From: Candidatus Gastranaerophilales bacterium
GTDB lineage: Bacteria; Cyanobacteriota; Vampirovibrionia; Gastranaerophilales; Gastranaerophilaceae
Direction: 5' to 3'
Length of the DNA stretch: 39,966 nt
Assembly: GCA_944324175.1 (NCBI GenBank)
Contig: CALUVH010000017.1
Location: 1 to 39,966 of the forward strand
Shown here: positions 1-8,149 of the stretch, in pieces
Position numbering within the stretch: the stretch's first letter is position 1
Layout: each line of letters opens with the position of its first letter
Position numbers and translations under genes: made by a program
The notes under the pieces: generated by a model
The model's input: the letters and a program-made list of their open reading frames with translations, nothing else
What the model was told of the DNA's origin: nothing
Databases searched by the model: none

Positions 1-283
1 TTTATGTCCATCGTTTATATGCGGCTAGCATATAAACTGCTCGACTTTATTTTATCGCTTGGCTTTCGCTTCGCGTTAAAGTTCTTGTCCTTAATCATTT
101 TTAGTTGAATTAACAAGTATTTAATCGTTTTCAGCTATTCTGTTTTCAATGTTCAGTCATGTCAATGCCCACTCACATTTACTTGAATATAAGCTATGCT
201 CGGGGTCATCGTGAGGTATTAACCTCTCAAATCTGAAGCTTGTTTCCAAGTCCCTGCTGCTTGTTTGTCTCACAGCATTTATT
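1..283 (-). other. Untranslated leader of a leftward transcript, probably rRNA
   Basis: No convincing open reading frame is present. On the minus strand this lies directly downstream of three strong tandem promoters. It contains hairpins: TTTATATGC (14-22) pairs with GCATATAAA (28-36), and GAGGT (213-217) pairs with ACCTC (222-226). It also contains a TTGAAAACAGAATAG-like stretch, which resembles sequences found upstream of 16S or in rRNA spacers of many bacteria. The mature RNA, if there is one, lies beyond the left edge, so the assignment to an rRNA operon is inference. Confidence 0.4.
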
Positions 284-518
284 ATCTTATTCCTTCAAAT
301 TTGTTTGTCAAGTCTTTTTTAAAATTTTCTTTAAGATTTCTTAACAATCTTTATTTCGGCTTTCAAAGTTGCTGTTCTTGCGAACTTTTTCATTATTACA
401 ACTTCAATTTGTTTTGTCAAGTCCCTTTTTAAAATTTCTTAACAATTCTTTTTTTCTGATTTAAAGTACAACGCTCAACGCGCATCTCTTATCGTAGAAT
501 AAAAAAAAATATTGTCAA
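284..518 (-). promoter_or_regulatory. Three tandem sigma70-type promoters reading leftwards
   Basis: Read on the minus strand, three perfect TTGACA -35 boxes lie at 513-518, 415-420 and 306-311. With a 16-bp spacer in each case, the -10 candidates are TACGAT (491-496), TAATAA (393-398) and TAAGAT (284-289). Each -35 is preceded by C or G plus ACT. Upstream of the two downstream copies is a repeated A+T-rich AAATTTTAAAA-type tract that could act as an UP element. Tandem strong promoters of this kind are typical of rRNA operons. Confidence 0.6.
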
Positions 519-904
519 GTGGGATAAAACTTTTAAAACTATTTATATTTCTCGACTTGTAGTGTGTAGTTTTGAATGTTCACTGTGCCAGTTCTCATAT
601 CGGGCACGTCTTTTATAGTATGACTAAAAAATTTTTTTTGCAATAACCATTTTTATATTTTTTTATTTTTACATTTTTGTATTACCTTAAAATGTTTGAT
701 ATTATTGCATCATGCTGAAATTAATATTTCTTAATAAATTCCGATTGCTCAGTTCTAATCTCTTAGATGTTATTCATTCAAAAAAGTTCCCCACAAAAAT
801 CTCATCAAAATGAATGAGGGGAATTGAGTCGCGATGACTTATAATGCTAAATATATTTTCAAATAGATAGAATAAAGTTACTGGTACTAATAAGGAGATT
901 TATG
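519..904. other. Intergenic region with a hairpin upstream of the small secreted protein gene
   Basis: No gene is seen. An A+T-rich stretch is followed by an imperfect hairpin at 787-823, in which TTCCC pairs with GGGAA and inner CTCAT with ATGAG. A TATAAT at 840-845 lies about 60 nt before the next start, but no matching -35 is visible. The Shine-Dalgarno AAGGAG is at 892-897. Confidence 0.35.
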
Positions 905-1312
905 ATGAAAAAGCTTTTAAGAAACACTATTTTTTCTACCGCGCTATTTTTAGCATGCTCATGCCCAACTTTTGCAGATGGAAATGCTTTCACTCCACTG
1001 AACTTTGATGACACAGCTTACGGCGTAAAAAATACTTCAACTACAAGCATGCCTCAACCGACAAGCGCTACTCAACAAATACAGCAGGTTGGCAATGAAA
1101 ACATGCAAAATGCTATTTTGCAACTAGACAATGCTCAAGTTGATGTTAGAAACCAATTATTGGACTGCAAGACCAAATTTGCAGAAATTGATGCTCAATA
1201 TAAAACCATCAAACAAGAAAGAGATGCTGCTTATAAACAAATGAAGGATATAGAAAAGAAAATTAAAGAAATAGACAAAACTAAAGAAAAAATCAGAAAA
1301 AATATGATGTAA
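905..1312 (+). CDS. Small secreted coiled-coil protein, function unknown
   Basis: A protein of about 135 residues, not recognised. It starts with a basic, then hydrophobic, signal peptide (MKKLLRN..., hydrophobic through LFLAC) ending near TFA-DG, which suits signal peptidase I. The Cys in FLAC is not in a canonical lipobox. A Gln/Asn/Thr-rich linker follows, then a charged Lys/Glu helix over roughly the last 65 residues that looks like a coiled coil. Two ATGs are adjacent (902 and 905). AAGGAG at 892-897 leaves 4 nt to the first and 7 nt to the second, so 905 is preferred. The gene stands alone and ends at a strong hairpin terminator. A periplasmic role is inferred only from the signal peptide. 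Confidence 0.7.
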   Translation: MKKLLRNTIFSTALFLACSCPTFADGNAFTPLNFDDTAYGVKNTSTTSMPQPTSATQQIQQVGNENMQNAILQLDNAQVDVRNQLLDCKTKFAEIDAQYKTIKQERDAAYKQMKDIEKKIKEIDKTKEKIRKNMM

Positions 1313-1341
1313 CTTATTTTATATTTTAAATAATACTCATT

Positions 1342-1380
1342 AAGCATGCTGTAGTTAGCATGCTTTTATTTTGTTTTTTA
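1342..1380 (+). terminator. Rho-independent terminator built from two GCATGC palindromes
   Basis: AAGCATGCT (1342-1350) and AGCATGCTT (1357-1365) form a 9-bp stem with a 6-nt loop. A T-rich tail follows. It lies between the small secreted protein gene and the convergent lytic transglycosylase gene. Confidence 0.8.
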
Positions 1381-1392
1381 TTATAGGCTATG

Positions 1393-3387
1393 TTAATTAT
1401 TTCCTGTATATAGGCGTATGTAATTCCAATATGAACGAAATACTTTTTTTACGTAATTTTGCGTTTCTTCGTATGGAATTTGTTCTACAAACTCGTCTGT
1501 ATCATTATAGTTTATAGACTGTTGCCAAGCTTTCAAAGAACCGATTCCACCATTATACGCAGCTATGGAAGAGATATCTTTTCCTTCAAGCATGCTTTTT
1601 AGAAATGCATAGTAGTAATTACCAAGTTTTATATTGAACGACGCATTAAAAAGATCATCCACACTAGTCATGCCAAGTCCATAGCGATGACTTATTTCGA
1701 AAGCAGTCGAAGGCATGAGTTGCATTAAGCCACTGGCACCTACTGCACTTTGCGCCAAGGGATCAAAATAGCTTTCTTCTCTTATAACAGATAACATTAA
1801 CGGCATGCTCACTCCAGTTTCATCAGAATACTTCTCTACTGTTTCATAATAATTAACCGGATATACCAACCTCCAACGCAAATCATATTTATCCGGCTTA
1901 TCTGATATTTTTTCCATGGCATCTCTTGCTACAAGCATGGAATGAGCATAATCTCCCTTTTTATACAAAACCCAACTTTTTACAAAATCATCATCGCCAT
2001 ATAACTCACTTATTACATCAAAATCCTTCAATTCAACCAATTTAACTATTATATTTTTTCTGGTGTATCGATACGGGTATGTAACCGGAGACTGAATAAT
2101 ATAATTCGTAATTATCGGACTTTGCAGACGATTTAAATGCAAATATGCTCTATAGGCATAATATGAATCAGGATATTTTGTTATTACGTTACTATAATAG
2201 GTGTTATATTTACTGTAATCATTAGTTTTTTCATATAATTTTCCCATCCAAAACATGACTTTTGGAGTTGAATTTGCATTAGGAAACTTTTTAAGATAAT
2301 CCAATCCTATTTTTTCAGCATCAGCATACTTATGCTCTTTATATTTTTGAAAAAATATATTTGCAAGCGCATCTGCTGAAAACTGACCATTCGGATATTT
2401 AAGATACAATCCGGAATAACAAGCTGGCTGATCAATATTTTTTACACTTCGACATTTTAGATTTAAAAGATAATCCTTACCTTTTTGCGGATTTAGAGAG
2501 ATTAAATCAACTACAGTCTGGAGACGATTTTTATTGGTAAATGATATATATTTGTCTATTACAGCATGCAAATCTTCATCGGATACATAATTTGAATAAT
2601 CACGTAATCCAATCTCTGTAAGATACTTTGCACGTGTATAATTTTTAAGCGCATACGATACCAACACATCAAGTGTCCAACTTTCTGCCAGCTGCGTATT
2701 ACTTAATAATAACTTTGATTTTTCATAATCACCAAAAAGATAATAGGATTTAGCCATTAATAGATAATCATCCCCATTAATTTCTTTTTTAAGCCCCAAC
2801 CAATTTTCACAAGCATTTATCGCAAGTCGACCTGTTGGTGCTTTTTTCAGATAGTGACGAAAATAATTTTCCGCATCATTCTTTTCTGAAAGAGGAAACA
2901 TTTCTTCATTATCATGATATTTGTTGATAAGCATAACACCCAAATAGTACTCCGAAGCAATTCCATAATCAGTATTCGGATATTTATTTACAATCTCTGT
3001 AAAGTATTTTTGGGCAAGTTTTGGATTTTTAAAAATTATTTCCTGAGCAGTTAAATACTTAGCTCGAACACTTAAAGCATGCCTTGGATAGTTATTAAAA
3101 AGTAACTGATATTGCTTAACAGCCGCATTATCATCTCCAAGCTCATGCGCAGCTTCAGCTTGATGATATATCGCAATCGGCTTCAGGTTTGAAAGAAAAG
3201 AGACCTTTGAAAAAAGATAATAAGAATTTGAATAATCACCTTTTTTCATATCTTCTAAGGCTTGTGAATATATCTCTTCTGTTTTAACCGGCGGCTGATA
3301 TAGCAATGCAAAAACACCACCCAGCAGCATAATCGTCCCTGCTATACTCCCTAATATTATTTTTTGTTTAAAATTCAACCCAATCAT
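1393..3387 (-). CDS. Membrane-anchored soluble-type lytic murein transglycosylase with TPR-like repeats
   Basis: A 664-residue protein predicted to cleave the MurNAc-GlcNAc bond of peptidoglycan with formation of 1,6-anhydroMurNAc. Residues about 11-30 form one hydrophobic segment that anchors it facing the periplasm. Residues about 35-500 are helical tetratricopeptide-like repeats (motifs such as AVKQYQLLFNNYP and DYLKKFPNAN), like the superhelix of Slt70 and of YfgC/YbgF-like proteins. The C-terminus is an SLT domain. The motif REESYF places the catalytic Glu at residue 538, followed by GASGLMQLMPSTA and by AAYNGG near residue 620. Length and order fit Slt-type enzymes. The gene is divergent from thiD2-thiE, with only 70 bp between starts. 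No clear Shine-Dalgarno precedes the ATG. An extended -10 TGT-TAGAAT (3397-3405) ends 9 nt before it, so the leader is very short. Confidence 0.9.
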   Translation of the reverse strand: MIGLNFKQKIILGSIAGTIMLLGGVFALLYQPPVKTEEIYSQALEDMKKGDYSNSYYLFSKVSFLSNLKPIAIYHQAEAAHELGDDNAAVKQYQLLFNNYPRHALSVRAKYLTAQEIIFKNPKLAQKYFTEIVNKYPNTDYGIASEYYLGVMLINKYHDNEEMFPLSEKNDAENYFRHYLKKAPTGRLAINACENWLGLKKEINGDDYLLMAKSYYLFGDYEKSKLLLSNTQLAESWTLDVLVSYALKNYTRAKYLTEIGLRDYSNYVSDEDLHAVIDKYISFTNKNRLQTVVDLISLNPQKGKDYLLNLKCRSVKNIDQPACYSGLYLKYPNGQFSADALANIFFQKYKEHKYADAEKIGLDYLKKFPNANSTPKVMFWMGKLYEKTNDYSKYNTYYSNVITKYPDSYYAYRAYLHLNRLQSPIITNYIIQSPVTYPYRYTRKNIIVKLVELKDFDVISELYGDDDFVKSWVLYKKGDYAHSMLVARDAMEKISDKPDKYDLRWRLVYPVNYYETVEKYSDETGVSMPLMLSVIREESYFDPLAQSAVGASGLMQLMPSTAFEISHRYGLGMTSVDDLFNASFNIKLGNYYYAFLKSMLEGKDISSIAAYNGGIGSLKAWQQSINYNDTDEFVEQIPYEETQNYVKKVFRSYWNYIRLYTGNN

Positions 3388-3457
3388 ACTACCGTAATTC
3401 TAACACAAAAAGTAATAATTTAGCAAACCAGCATTAATTTTGTGTTAAAATCAAGGT
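3388..3457. promoter_or_regulatory. Divergent promoter pair with a mirrored TTTTGTGTTA core
   Basis: TAACACAAAA (3401-3410) and TTTTGTGTTA (3438-3447) form a perfect 10-bp inverted repeat. Each arm is the start of an extended -10 box: TGT-TAGAAT reads leftwards into the transglycosylase gene (-10 at 3397-3402) and TGT-TAAAAT reads rightwards into thiD2-thiE (-10 at 3446-3451). No good -35 is seen, as expected for extended -10 promoters. The rightward -10 ends 6 nt before the ATG at 3458. Confidence 0.55.
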
Positions 3458-4474
3458 ATGAAAAGAATTATTGATGCAAACTTAAATAGAGGAACCGAAG
3501 CATTAAGAGTATTGGAAGAAATTTCAAGATTTCTTATTGAAGATTTTGAAGTGTCTGAAAATTTAAAATTAATAAGACATGAACTTAATAATTTACAAGA
3601 AAAAGATTATGACGCTTTGATTAATGCAAGAGATACTGAAAACGATATTGGTATCGCAATGAAAAATCCTGACAGACGTTCTGATATCCAAAATATCTTC
3701 AAAGCAAATATAAAACGTCTTCAACAAGTACTACGAGTGCTCGGTGAATACAGTTGCGAGCATGCCGCAATATTTGAAAAATTGCGCTATGAATCATACA
3801 TTTTGGAGAAAAAAATGTGGAATAAATTAAAAGAAAAATATAATAAGCTAAAATTAGGAGATAAAAAACTATATCTTGTAACTAATTCTGATAAATTTGA
3901 CAGCGATGACAAATTTTTAGATGCCATTGCTTCAGCCTTAAAAGGTGGAGTCGATATTTTACAACTCAGAGAAAAAAGCATGCCTGCTAATAAAATTATC
4001 GAACTCGGTCAAAAAATAAAATTACTTTGCGCGGAATACAATGCTACTTTTATCGTAAACGATAGAGTAGATATAGCATATGTTTTAGAAGCTGATGGAG
4101 TGCACCTTGGTCAAGATGACATGGATGTTGCCTCTGCAAGAAAAATTCTCGGAGATAACGCAATAATAGGAGTTTCCACCCATGCTCCCGAACAAGCAAA
4201 AAAAGCAGTAATCGATGGAGCGGATTACATCGGAATGGGACCGGTTTTCACAACACCTACAAAACCGGGTAGAAAATCTGTTGGAATTGAATACGTTAAC
4301 TGGGTTAGCAAAAACATCAATATACCTGCATTTGCAATAGGAGGAATTGACCTCAATAATGTCAAAGAAGTCATCGACAATGGTGCAAAACGTATTGCTG
4401 TAGTTCGAGCAATTATAAACGCAAATTCACCAGAATTGGCTGCTCATCAATTTTATGATATAATAAATAAGTAG
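3458..4474 (+). CDS. thiE: ThiD2-ThiE fusion: HMP-P kinase domain plus thiamine-phosphate synthase
   Basis: A 338-residue thiamine biosynthesis protein. Residues 1 to about 125 match the ThiD2 domain (DANLNRGTEALRVLEE, HELN, FKANIKRLQQVLRVLGEY), described as a hydroxymethylpyrimidine-phosphate kinase. Residues about 135-338 are a TIM-barrel thiamine-phosphate synthase joining HMP-PP with the thiazole phosphate. Visible ThiE motifs are LYLVTNSD, LQLREK, NDRVDIA, DGVHLGQDDM, GVSTH, GMGPVFTTPTKPG and AIGGID. This two-domain form is common in cyanobacteria. The ATG has only AAGG 2 nt upstream but sits 6 nt after an extended -10, so the message may be leaderless. No TPP riboswitch fits in the 70-bp upstream gap. 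manC follows after 19 bp and may be co-transcribed. Confidence 0.93.
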   Translation: MKRIIDANLNRGTEALRVLEEISRFLIEDFEVSENLKLIRHELNNLQEKDYDALINARDTENDIGIAMKNPDRRSDIQNIFKANIKRLQQVLRVLGEYSCEHAAIFEKLRYESYILEKKMWNKLKEKYNKLKLGDKKLYLVTNSDKFDSDDKFLDAIASALKGGVDILQLREKSMPANKIIELGQKIKLLCAEYNATFIVNDRVDIAYVLEADGVHLGQDDMDVASARKILGDNAIIGVSTHAPEQAKKAVIDGADYIGMGPVFTTPTKPGRKSVGIEYVNWVSKNINIPAFAIGGIDLNNVKEVIDNGAKRIAVVRAIINANSPELAAHQFYDIINK

Positions 4475-4493
4475 GGAAACTTTGGAGAAAATA

Positions 4494-5882
4494 ATGTTTG
4501 GAATAATTTTAGCAGGTGGTTCAGGTAGTAGGTTATGGCCTATTTCTAGAGATTTATATCCGAAACAGCTTTTAAATTTAAATTCTGACAAAAGTCTTGT
4601 TCAAGATACTTTTGAAAGACTTAGTAGCTTTATTCCGACTGATAATATAATCAGCACAACAAATGCTAAGCATATTTCAAATATAAAAATGCAACTTAAA
4701 GAATTAACCGAAAATCCTATTGTTTTATCAGAACCTGAAACTAAAAATACAGCACCTGCTATCGCTGTTGCAACAAAATATATTTCCCAAAATTTATGCA
4801 AAGATCCGATAATTTTAGCAGTACCATCAGATCATTTGATAAAAGATATTGATAATTTTGTAAAAAGTATTCAAAAAGGAGTTGAACTCGCTGAGAAAGG
4901 ATATATCGTCACATTTGGCGTAAAACCATCTTATGTCGAAACCGGTTTTGGATACATTCAAGTAGAAAAAAATTTAGATGATGGATTTAAGGTTAACACT
5001 TTTATTGAAAAACCCGATAGCGAATGGGTTCAAAAATACGTAAACGAAAAAACATGTTTTTGGAATAGCGGTATTTTTATGTTCAAAGCTTCTGCCATGC
5101 TTAATGAAATAAAAGAGCATGCCCAAGAAATTTATGAAGTACTGGAGCAATTAAATTTTAACAATAACAATGAAATTCCTTACTTGATTTTTGAAAAAAT
5201 GCCAAATATTTCAATCGATTACGCTGTCATGGAAAAATCTGATAAGCTTGCCATGATAGAATTAGAAAGTGACTGGAAAGACCTTGGATCTTGGGAATCA
5301 ATTTATGAAATTAGCCCCAAAGATGGAAATAATAATGTATTTATAGGGCATGTTTTAGACAAAAATAGCAAAAACTCTTTGGTATATGCTTCTTCTAAAC
5401 TTGTGACCACAATCGGACTTGACAATGCGATTATTGTCGAAACAGAAGATGCAATTTTAGCATGCTCAAAAGATAGAACTCAAGATGTAAAAGAAATTTA
5501 TGAAACTCTAAAAAAACAAAACGATGATACGCATTCTGTTCATAAAACCGTATATCGCCCTTGGGGTTTTTACACTGTAATTGCTCAAGGAAAAGGTTTT
5601 TTAACGAAAATTATCCATGTTAAATCAGGTCAAAAATTGTCCGTTCAATCTCATAATCATAGAAGTGAACACTGGGTGATACTATCAGGAACTGCTAAAG
5701 TTGTTTTAGAAAGTAAAGAAATAATCCTAAGCTCAGGTCATAGTGTTGACATACCAGTAAAAGCAATTCATTCACTCCAAAATCCTTATGAAGAAGATTT
5801 AGAAATCATAGAAATTCAAAAAGGCGATATTCTTATTGAAGAAGATATAATTAGATATGAAGATATGTATGGCAGAGTGTAA
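4494..5882 (+). CDS. manC: Mannose-1-phosphate guanylyltransferase / mannose-6-phosphate isomerase
   Basis: A 462-residue bifunctional enzyme giving GDP-mannose for surface polysaccharides or glycans. Residues 1 to about 270 are the nucleotidyltransferase: ILAGGSGSRLWP binds the nucleotide, KQLL is the signature Lys, and FVEKP appears as FIEKPD. The region continues with NSGIF and DWKDLGSW. Residues about 350-462 are the cupin-type isomerase (type II phosphomannose isomerase), with RPWGFY, VKSGQKLSVQSHNHRSEHW and the metal-binding His residues. A TTG at 4482 is in frame, but TTGGAG there is better read as the Shine-Dalgarno for the ATG at 4494, 6 nt downstream. The end is 10 bp from the convergent HExxH gene, and no terminator is seen between them. 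Confidence 0.93.
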   Translation: MFGIILAGGSGSRLWPISRDLYPKQLLNLNSDKSLVQDTFERLSSFIPTDNIISTTNAKHISNIKMQLKELTENPIVLSEPETKNTAPAIAVATKYISQNLCKDPIILAVPSDHLIKDIDNFVKSIQKGVELAEKGYIVTFGVKPSYVETGFGYIQVEKNLDDGFKVNTFIEKPDSEWVQKYVNEKTCFWNSGIFMFKASAMLNEIKEHAQEIYEVLEQLNFNNNNEIPYLIFEKMPNISIDYAVMEKSDKLAMIELESDWKDLGSWESIYEISPKDGNNNVFIGHVLDKNSKNSLVYASSKLVTTIGLDNAIIVETEDAILACSKDRTQDVKEIYETLKKQNDDTHSVHKTVYRPWGFYTVIAQGKGFLTKIIHVKSGQKLSVQSHNHRSEHWVILSGTAKVVLESKEIILSSGHSVDIPVKAIHSLQNPYEEDLEIIEIQKGDILIEEDIIRYEDMYGRV

Positions 5883-5892
5883 AATCTCCGTT

Positions 5893-6705
5893 TCAAACTG
5901 CATAAGAAAAATCAACTGATTTTAAAACTTTACTGAGCTCCATATAATGCCCATTATCTAAAAGCTCATAAAATATTTTACAAGTAACGGGTGCTAAGGC
6001 TTTTACCCATTCATTGTCTATATATAATCCTTCAACAAACCTTGCAAAAAGCTCTGTTGGACGCTCATAGTATCTTTTGTATTTACTTATTCTAGATGTA
6101 ATTCTTGACTGCTTTCTTAGCATAGACCTAAGTCTGATATACGCTGCAAAAGCTTTAGGCATGTCCGGAAAATCAGCTTCAAGATTGTCTATCGTAAAAA
6201 TTTCTTCTCTGGTTTGGAAAAAACCTCCAATTAATTTAACCCTATCATACTTTAATAGGTATCGCGCTTTTGATCTTCTTATGTACCTGTCAAATTCTTT
6301 AAACTTTTTTGAACGCAAAAATTGCGGATAATCAGATTTTATAATCTGCTCATAGAATTTAATTTTACTTTTTACCCTGTCTTTGTGTTCCAAAAGTTTC
6401 ACGCACATAGAATTTTCATCAACAAAATGAGTCACTTTTATCAACTCTTCTTTTATTAATGGGTTTTTGCTCAAAAAAAGTATCTCTAAAGACCCACCAT
6501 TTTGATTAATATCTTTTTCAAGTTTCGAATGAATGTAATGAGCAAATTCATGCAATAGCGTCGGTACAACTCGAGATTTAGGAATATTTTTAGAAATATC
6601 AATACGATTTTTCATAAAAAAACCCTGATGCCCTCGTGCATGCGTAGTTGTATTTACTTCTAACCCAAGTGAACGAAAATATTTTATTAAATCTTTTTCT
6701 TCCAT
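5893..6705 (-). CDS. Predicted zincin-type metalloprotease-like protein, HEFAH motif
   Basis: A protein of about 270 residues, family not recognised. LLHEFAHYIHSKLE is an HExxH zinc motif near residues 52-56, preceded by a short domain with HARGHQGFFMKNRIDIS. A second element, RPTELFARFVEGLY near residue 215, could give the third zinc ligand as in gluzincin-like minor proteases. The middle is basic and helical (KFKEFDRYIRRSKARYLLKY). No signal peptide or membrane segment is seen, so it is probably cytoplasmic. A GTG at 6711 is in frame, but the ATG at 6705 lies exactly 6 nt after an extended -10 TGC-TATAAT (6712-6720) with no Shine-Dalgarno, suggesting a leaderless transcript. Protease activity and substrate are unknown. 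Confidence 0.7.
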   Translation of the reverse strand: MEEKDLIKYFRSLGLEVNTTTHARGHQGFFMKNRIDISKNIPKSRVVPTLLHEFAHYIHSKLEKDINQNGGSLEILFLSKNPLIKEELIKVTHFVDENSMCVKLLEHKDRVKSKIKFYEQIIKSDYPQFLRSKKFKEFDRYIRRSKARYLLKYDRVKLIGGFFQTREEIFTIDNLEADFPDMPKAFAAYIRLRSMLRKQSRITSRISKYKRYYERPTELFARFVEGLYIDNEWVKALAPVTCKIFYELLDNGHYMELSKVLKSVDFSYAV

Positions 6706-6711
6706 AACCAC

Positions 6712-6720
6712 ATTATAGCA
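6712..6720 (-). promoter_or_regulatory. Extended -10 promoter of the HExxH gene
   Basis: On the minus strand TGC-TATAAT is a perfect extended -10 box. Six nt separate it from the ATG at 6705, so transcription would start at or next to the start codon. No strong -35 is visible. Confidence 0.55.
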
Positions 6721-6763
6721 CTTATTTAGCTACAAAATCTAATTTTTATTCAATATTTAAAAT

Positions 6764-8149
6764 TTAAAAAATCTTATACGGATTTAAAATATTGTTAGGA
6801 TCAAAAACTTTTTTTATCATTCGCATATAATCCAACGCTTGCGAATTTACAACTTTTGAAATATATTCCCGTTTAGCAGCACCTATACCATGCTCTCCTG
6901 ATAAAATGCCATCCAAACGTGCAGTAAGTTCGTATATCTCATTTTTTGCAAGTTTATACCTGCGATATTCATCTTTATCATTATAATTTATCGGGATCTG
7001 CGGATGCACACTTCCATCTCCTACATGCCCCACCATACAAACTTCTAAACGATATTTTTTGCATATCGCGCGTATTCCCATAACTAACTTTTCAAGATTT
7101 TTCCTTGGAACAATTACATCATCTGTCGTAACATTCGGTCTTAACTTTGCACAAGCCCCCATAGATGACCTGCGAGCCTGCCAGATTCTGTGATAATCGT
7201 CTTCTGTTTTTGAATACTGAATGCTTGATGCTCCGCAAGTTTCCAGAATAGAAACAATCGTTTTTTGTTGGAATTCAACGGCACTCTCAAAACCATCAAC
7301 TTCTATAATCAGCGCCGATTCTTTATCACACAAAAGCCCTGTAGGATAAAAACGCTCAACAGTCTGTATTGCATTTTTGTCCATAAAATCAATTGTTACA
7401 GGAAATATTTGTTGCTCGATTACGGCATTTACAGCATCTACAGATGCTTTTACAGTATCAAAATAAGCCATTATAACACGCGCAAGCTGGGGCTTAGGTA
7501 TTAACTTTAAAGTTGCTTCAACAACTATACCAAGTGTGCCTTCTGAACCTACAAACAAAGTATTCAAGTTATACCCTGTAGCATTTTTTATTGTACTGGA
7601 ACCTGTACGCAATAATTCACCAGATGCCGTGACAACAAGCAAATCTATCACATAATCCTTTGTCGAACCGTACTTAAAAGTTCTCGCACCTCCTGAGGAT
7701 TGTGCAATACTTCCCCCAATAGTTGAAACGGCAAGATTGGAAGGATCAGGAGGATAATATAAACCTAAAGCTTCCACCTGTCTTTGTAATTCTCCCACAA
7801 CAACTCCTGGTTGAACTTTTGCTGTCATGTTTTCTGAAGATATCTCAAGTATTTTGTTCATCTTCGAAAAATTTAAAATAATTCCACCATGCTCAACTGT
7901 ACAAGCTCCAACGACGTTAGTTCCCGCACCACGACAAATTATTGGAATTTTGTACTTATTTGCAAGTCTTACGACCGCTTGCACTTGTTCTATGTTTTCG
8001 ACAAAGACTACTACGTCAGGAAGTTTTTTTATTTCAGGTAAATTGAGCGCATCCTGTGCGTATGCGTATCTTTCTTCTATTTCAGTCAATACATTTTGCG
8101 GGGTTAATGCACTTTTTAATTCTTTTATTATATTATTCCTCATCAACAT
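6764..8149 (-). CDS. FAD-linked oxidase, GlcD / D-lactate dehydrogenase family
   Basis: A 461-residue flavoprotein predicted to oxidise a 2-hydroxy acid such as glycolate or D-lactate. Residues about 40-180 form the PP-loop/FAD-binding type 4 domain: the stretch IICRGAGTNVVG, then PPDPSN, TIGGSIAQSSGGARTFKYG and GSEGTLGIV. Residues about 215-458 are the FAD-oxidase C-terminal domain, with the metal/substrate motif VGHVGDGSVHP and LSGEHGIGAAKREY near the end. Length fits GlcD. The start overlaps the end of the giant coiled-coil gene by 17 bp, with an alternative ATG at 8143. No separate ribosome binding site is seen, so translational coupling is likely. Substrate cannot be set from sequence. 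No GlcE/GlcF partner is in the window. Confidence 0.88.
   Translation of the reverse strand: MLMRNNIIKELKSALTPQNVLTEIEERYAYAQDALNLPEIKKLPDVVVFVENIEQVQAVVRLANKYKIPIICRGAGTNVVGACTVEHGGIILNFSKMNKILEISSENMTAKVQPGVVVGELQRQVEALGLYYPPDPSNLAVSTIGGSIAQSSGGARTFKYGSTKDYVIDLLVVTASGELLRTGSSTIKNATGYNLNTLFVGSEGTLGIVVEATLKLIPKPQLARVIMAYFDTVKASVDAVNAVIEQQIFPVTIDFMDKNAIQTVERFYPTGLLCDKESALIIEVDGFESAVEFQQKTIVSILETCGASSIQYSKTEDDYHRIWQARRSSMGACAKLRPNVTTDDVIVPRKNLEKLVMGIRAICKKYRLEVCMVGHVGDGSVHPQIPINYNDKDEYRRYKLAKNEIYELTARLDGILSGEHGIGAAKREYISKVVNSQALDYMRMIKKVFDPNNILNPYKIF

Noticed and set aside
284-460. Repeated TTGTTTTGTCAAGT and AAAATTTCTTAACAAT units looked like a repeat array
   Set aside because: Only two or three degenerate copies, explained by duplicated promoter regions; no CRISPR-like direct repeat with spacers.
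3388-3457. TPP riboswitch before the thiamine gene
   Set aside because: Only 70 bp between divergent starts and no thi-box sequence; the promoter seems to sit directly before the ATG.
4482-4493. TTG at 4482 as start of manC
   Set aside because: It overlaps the Shine-Dalgarno GGAG for the ATG at 4494, and the extra residues precede the conserved N-terminus.
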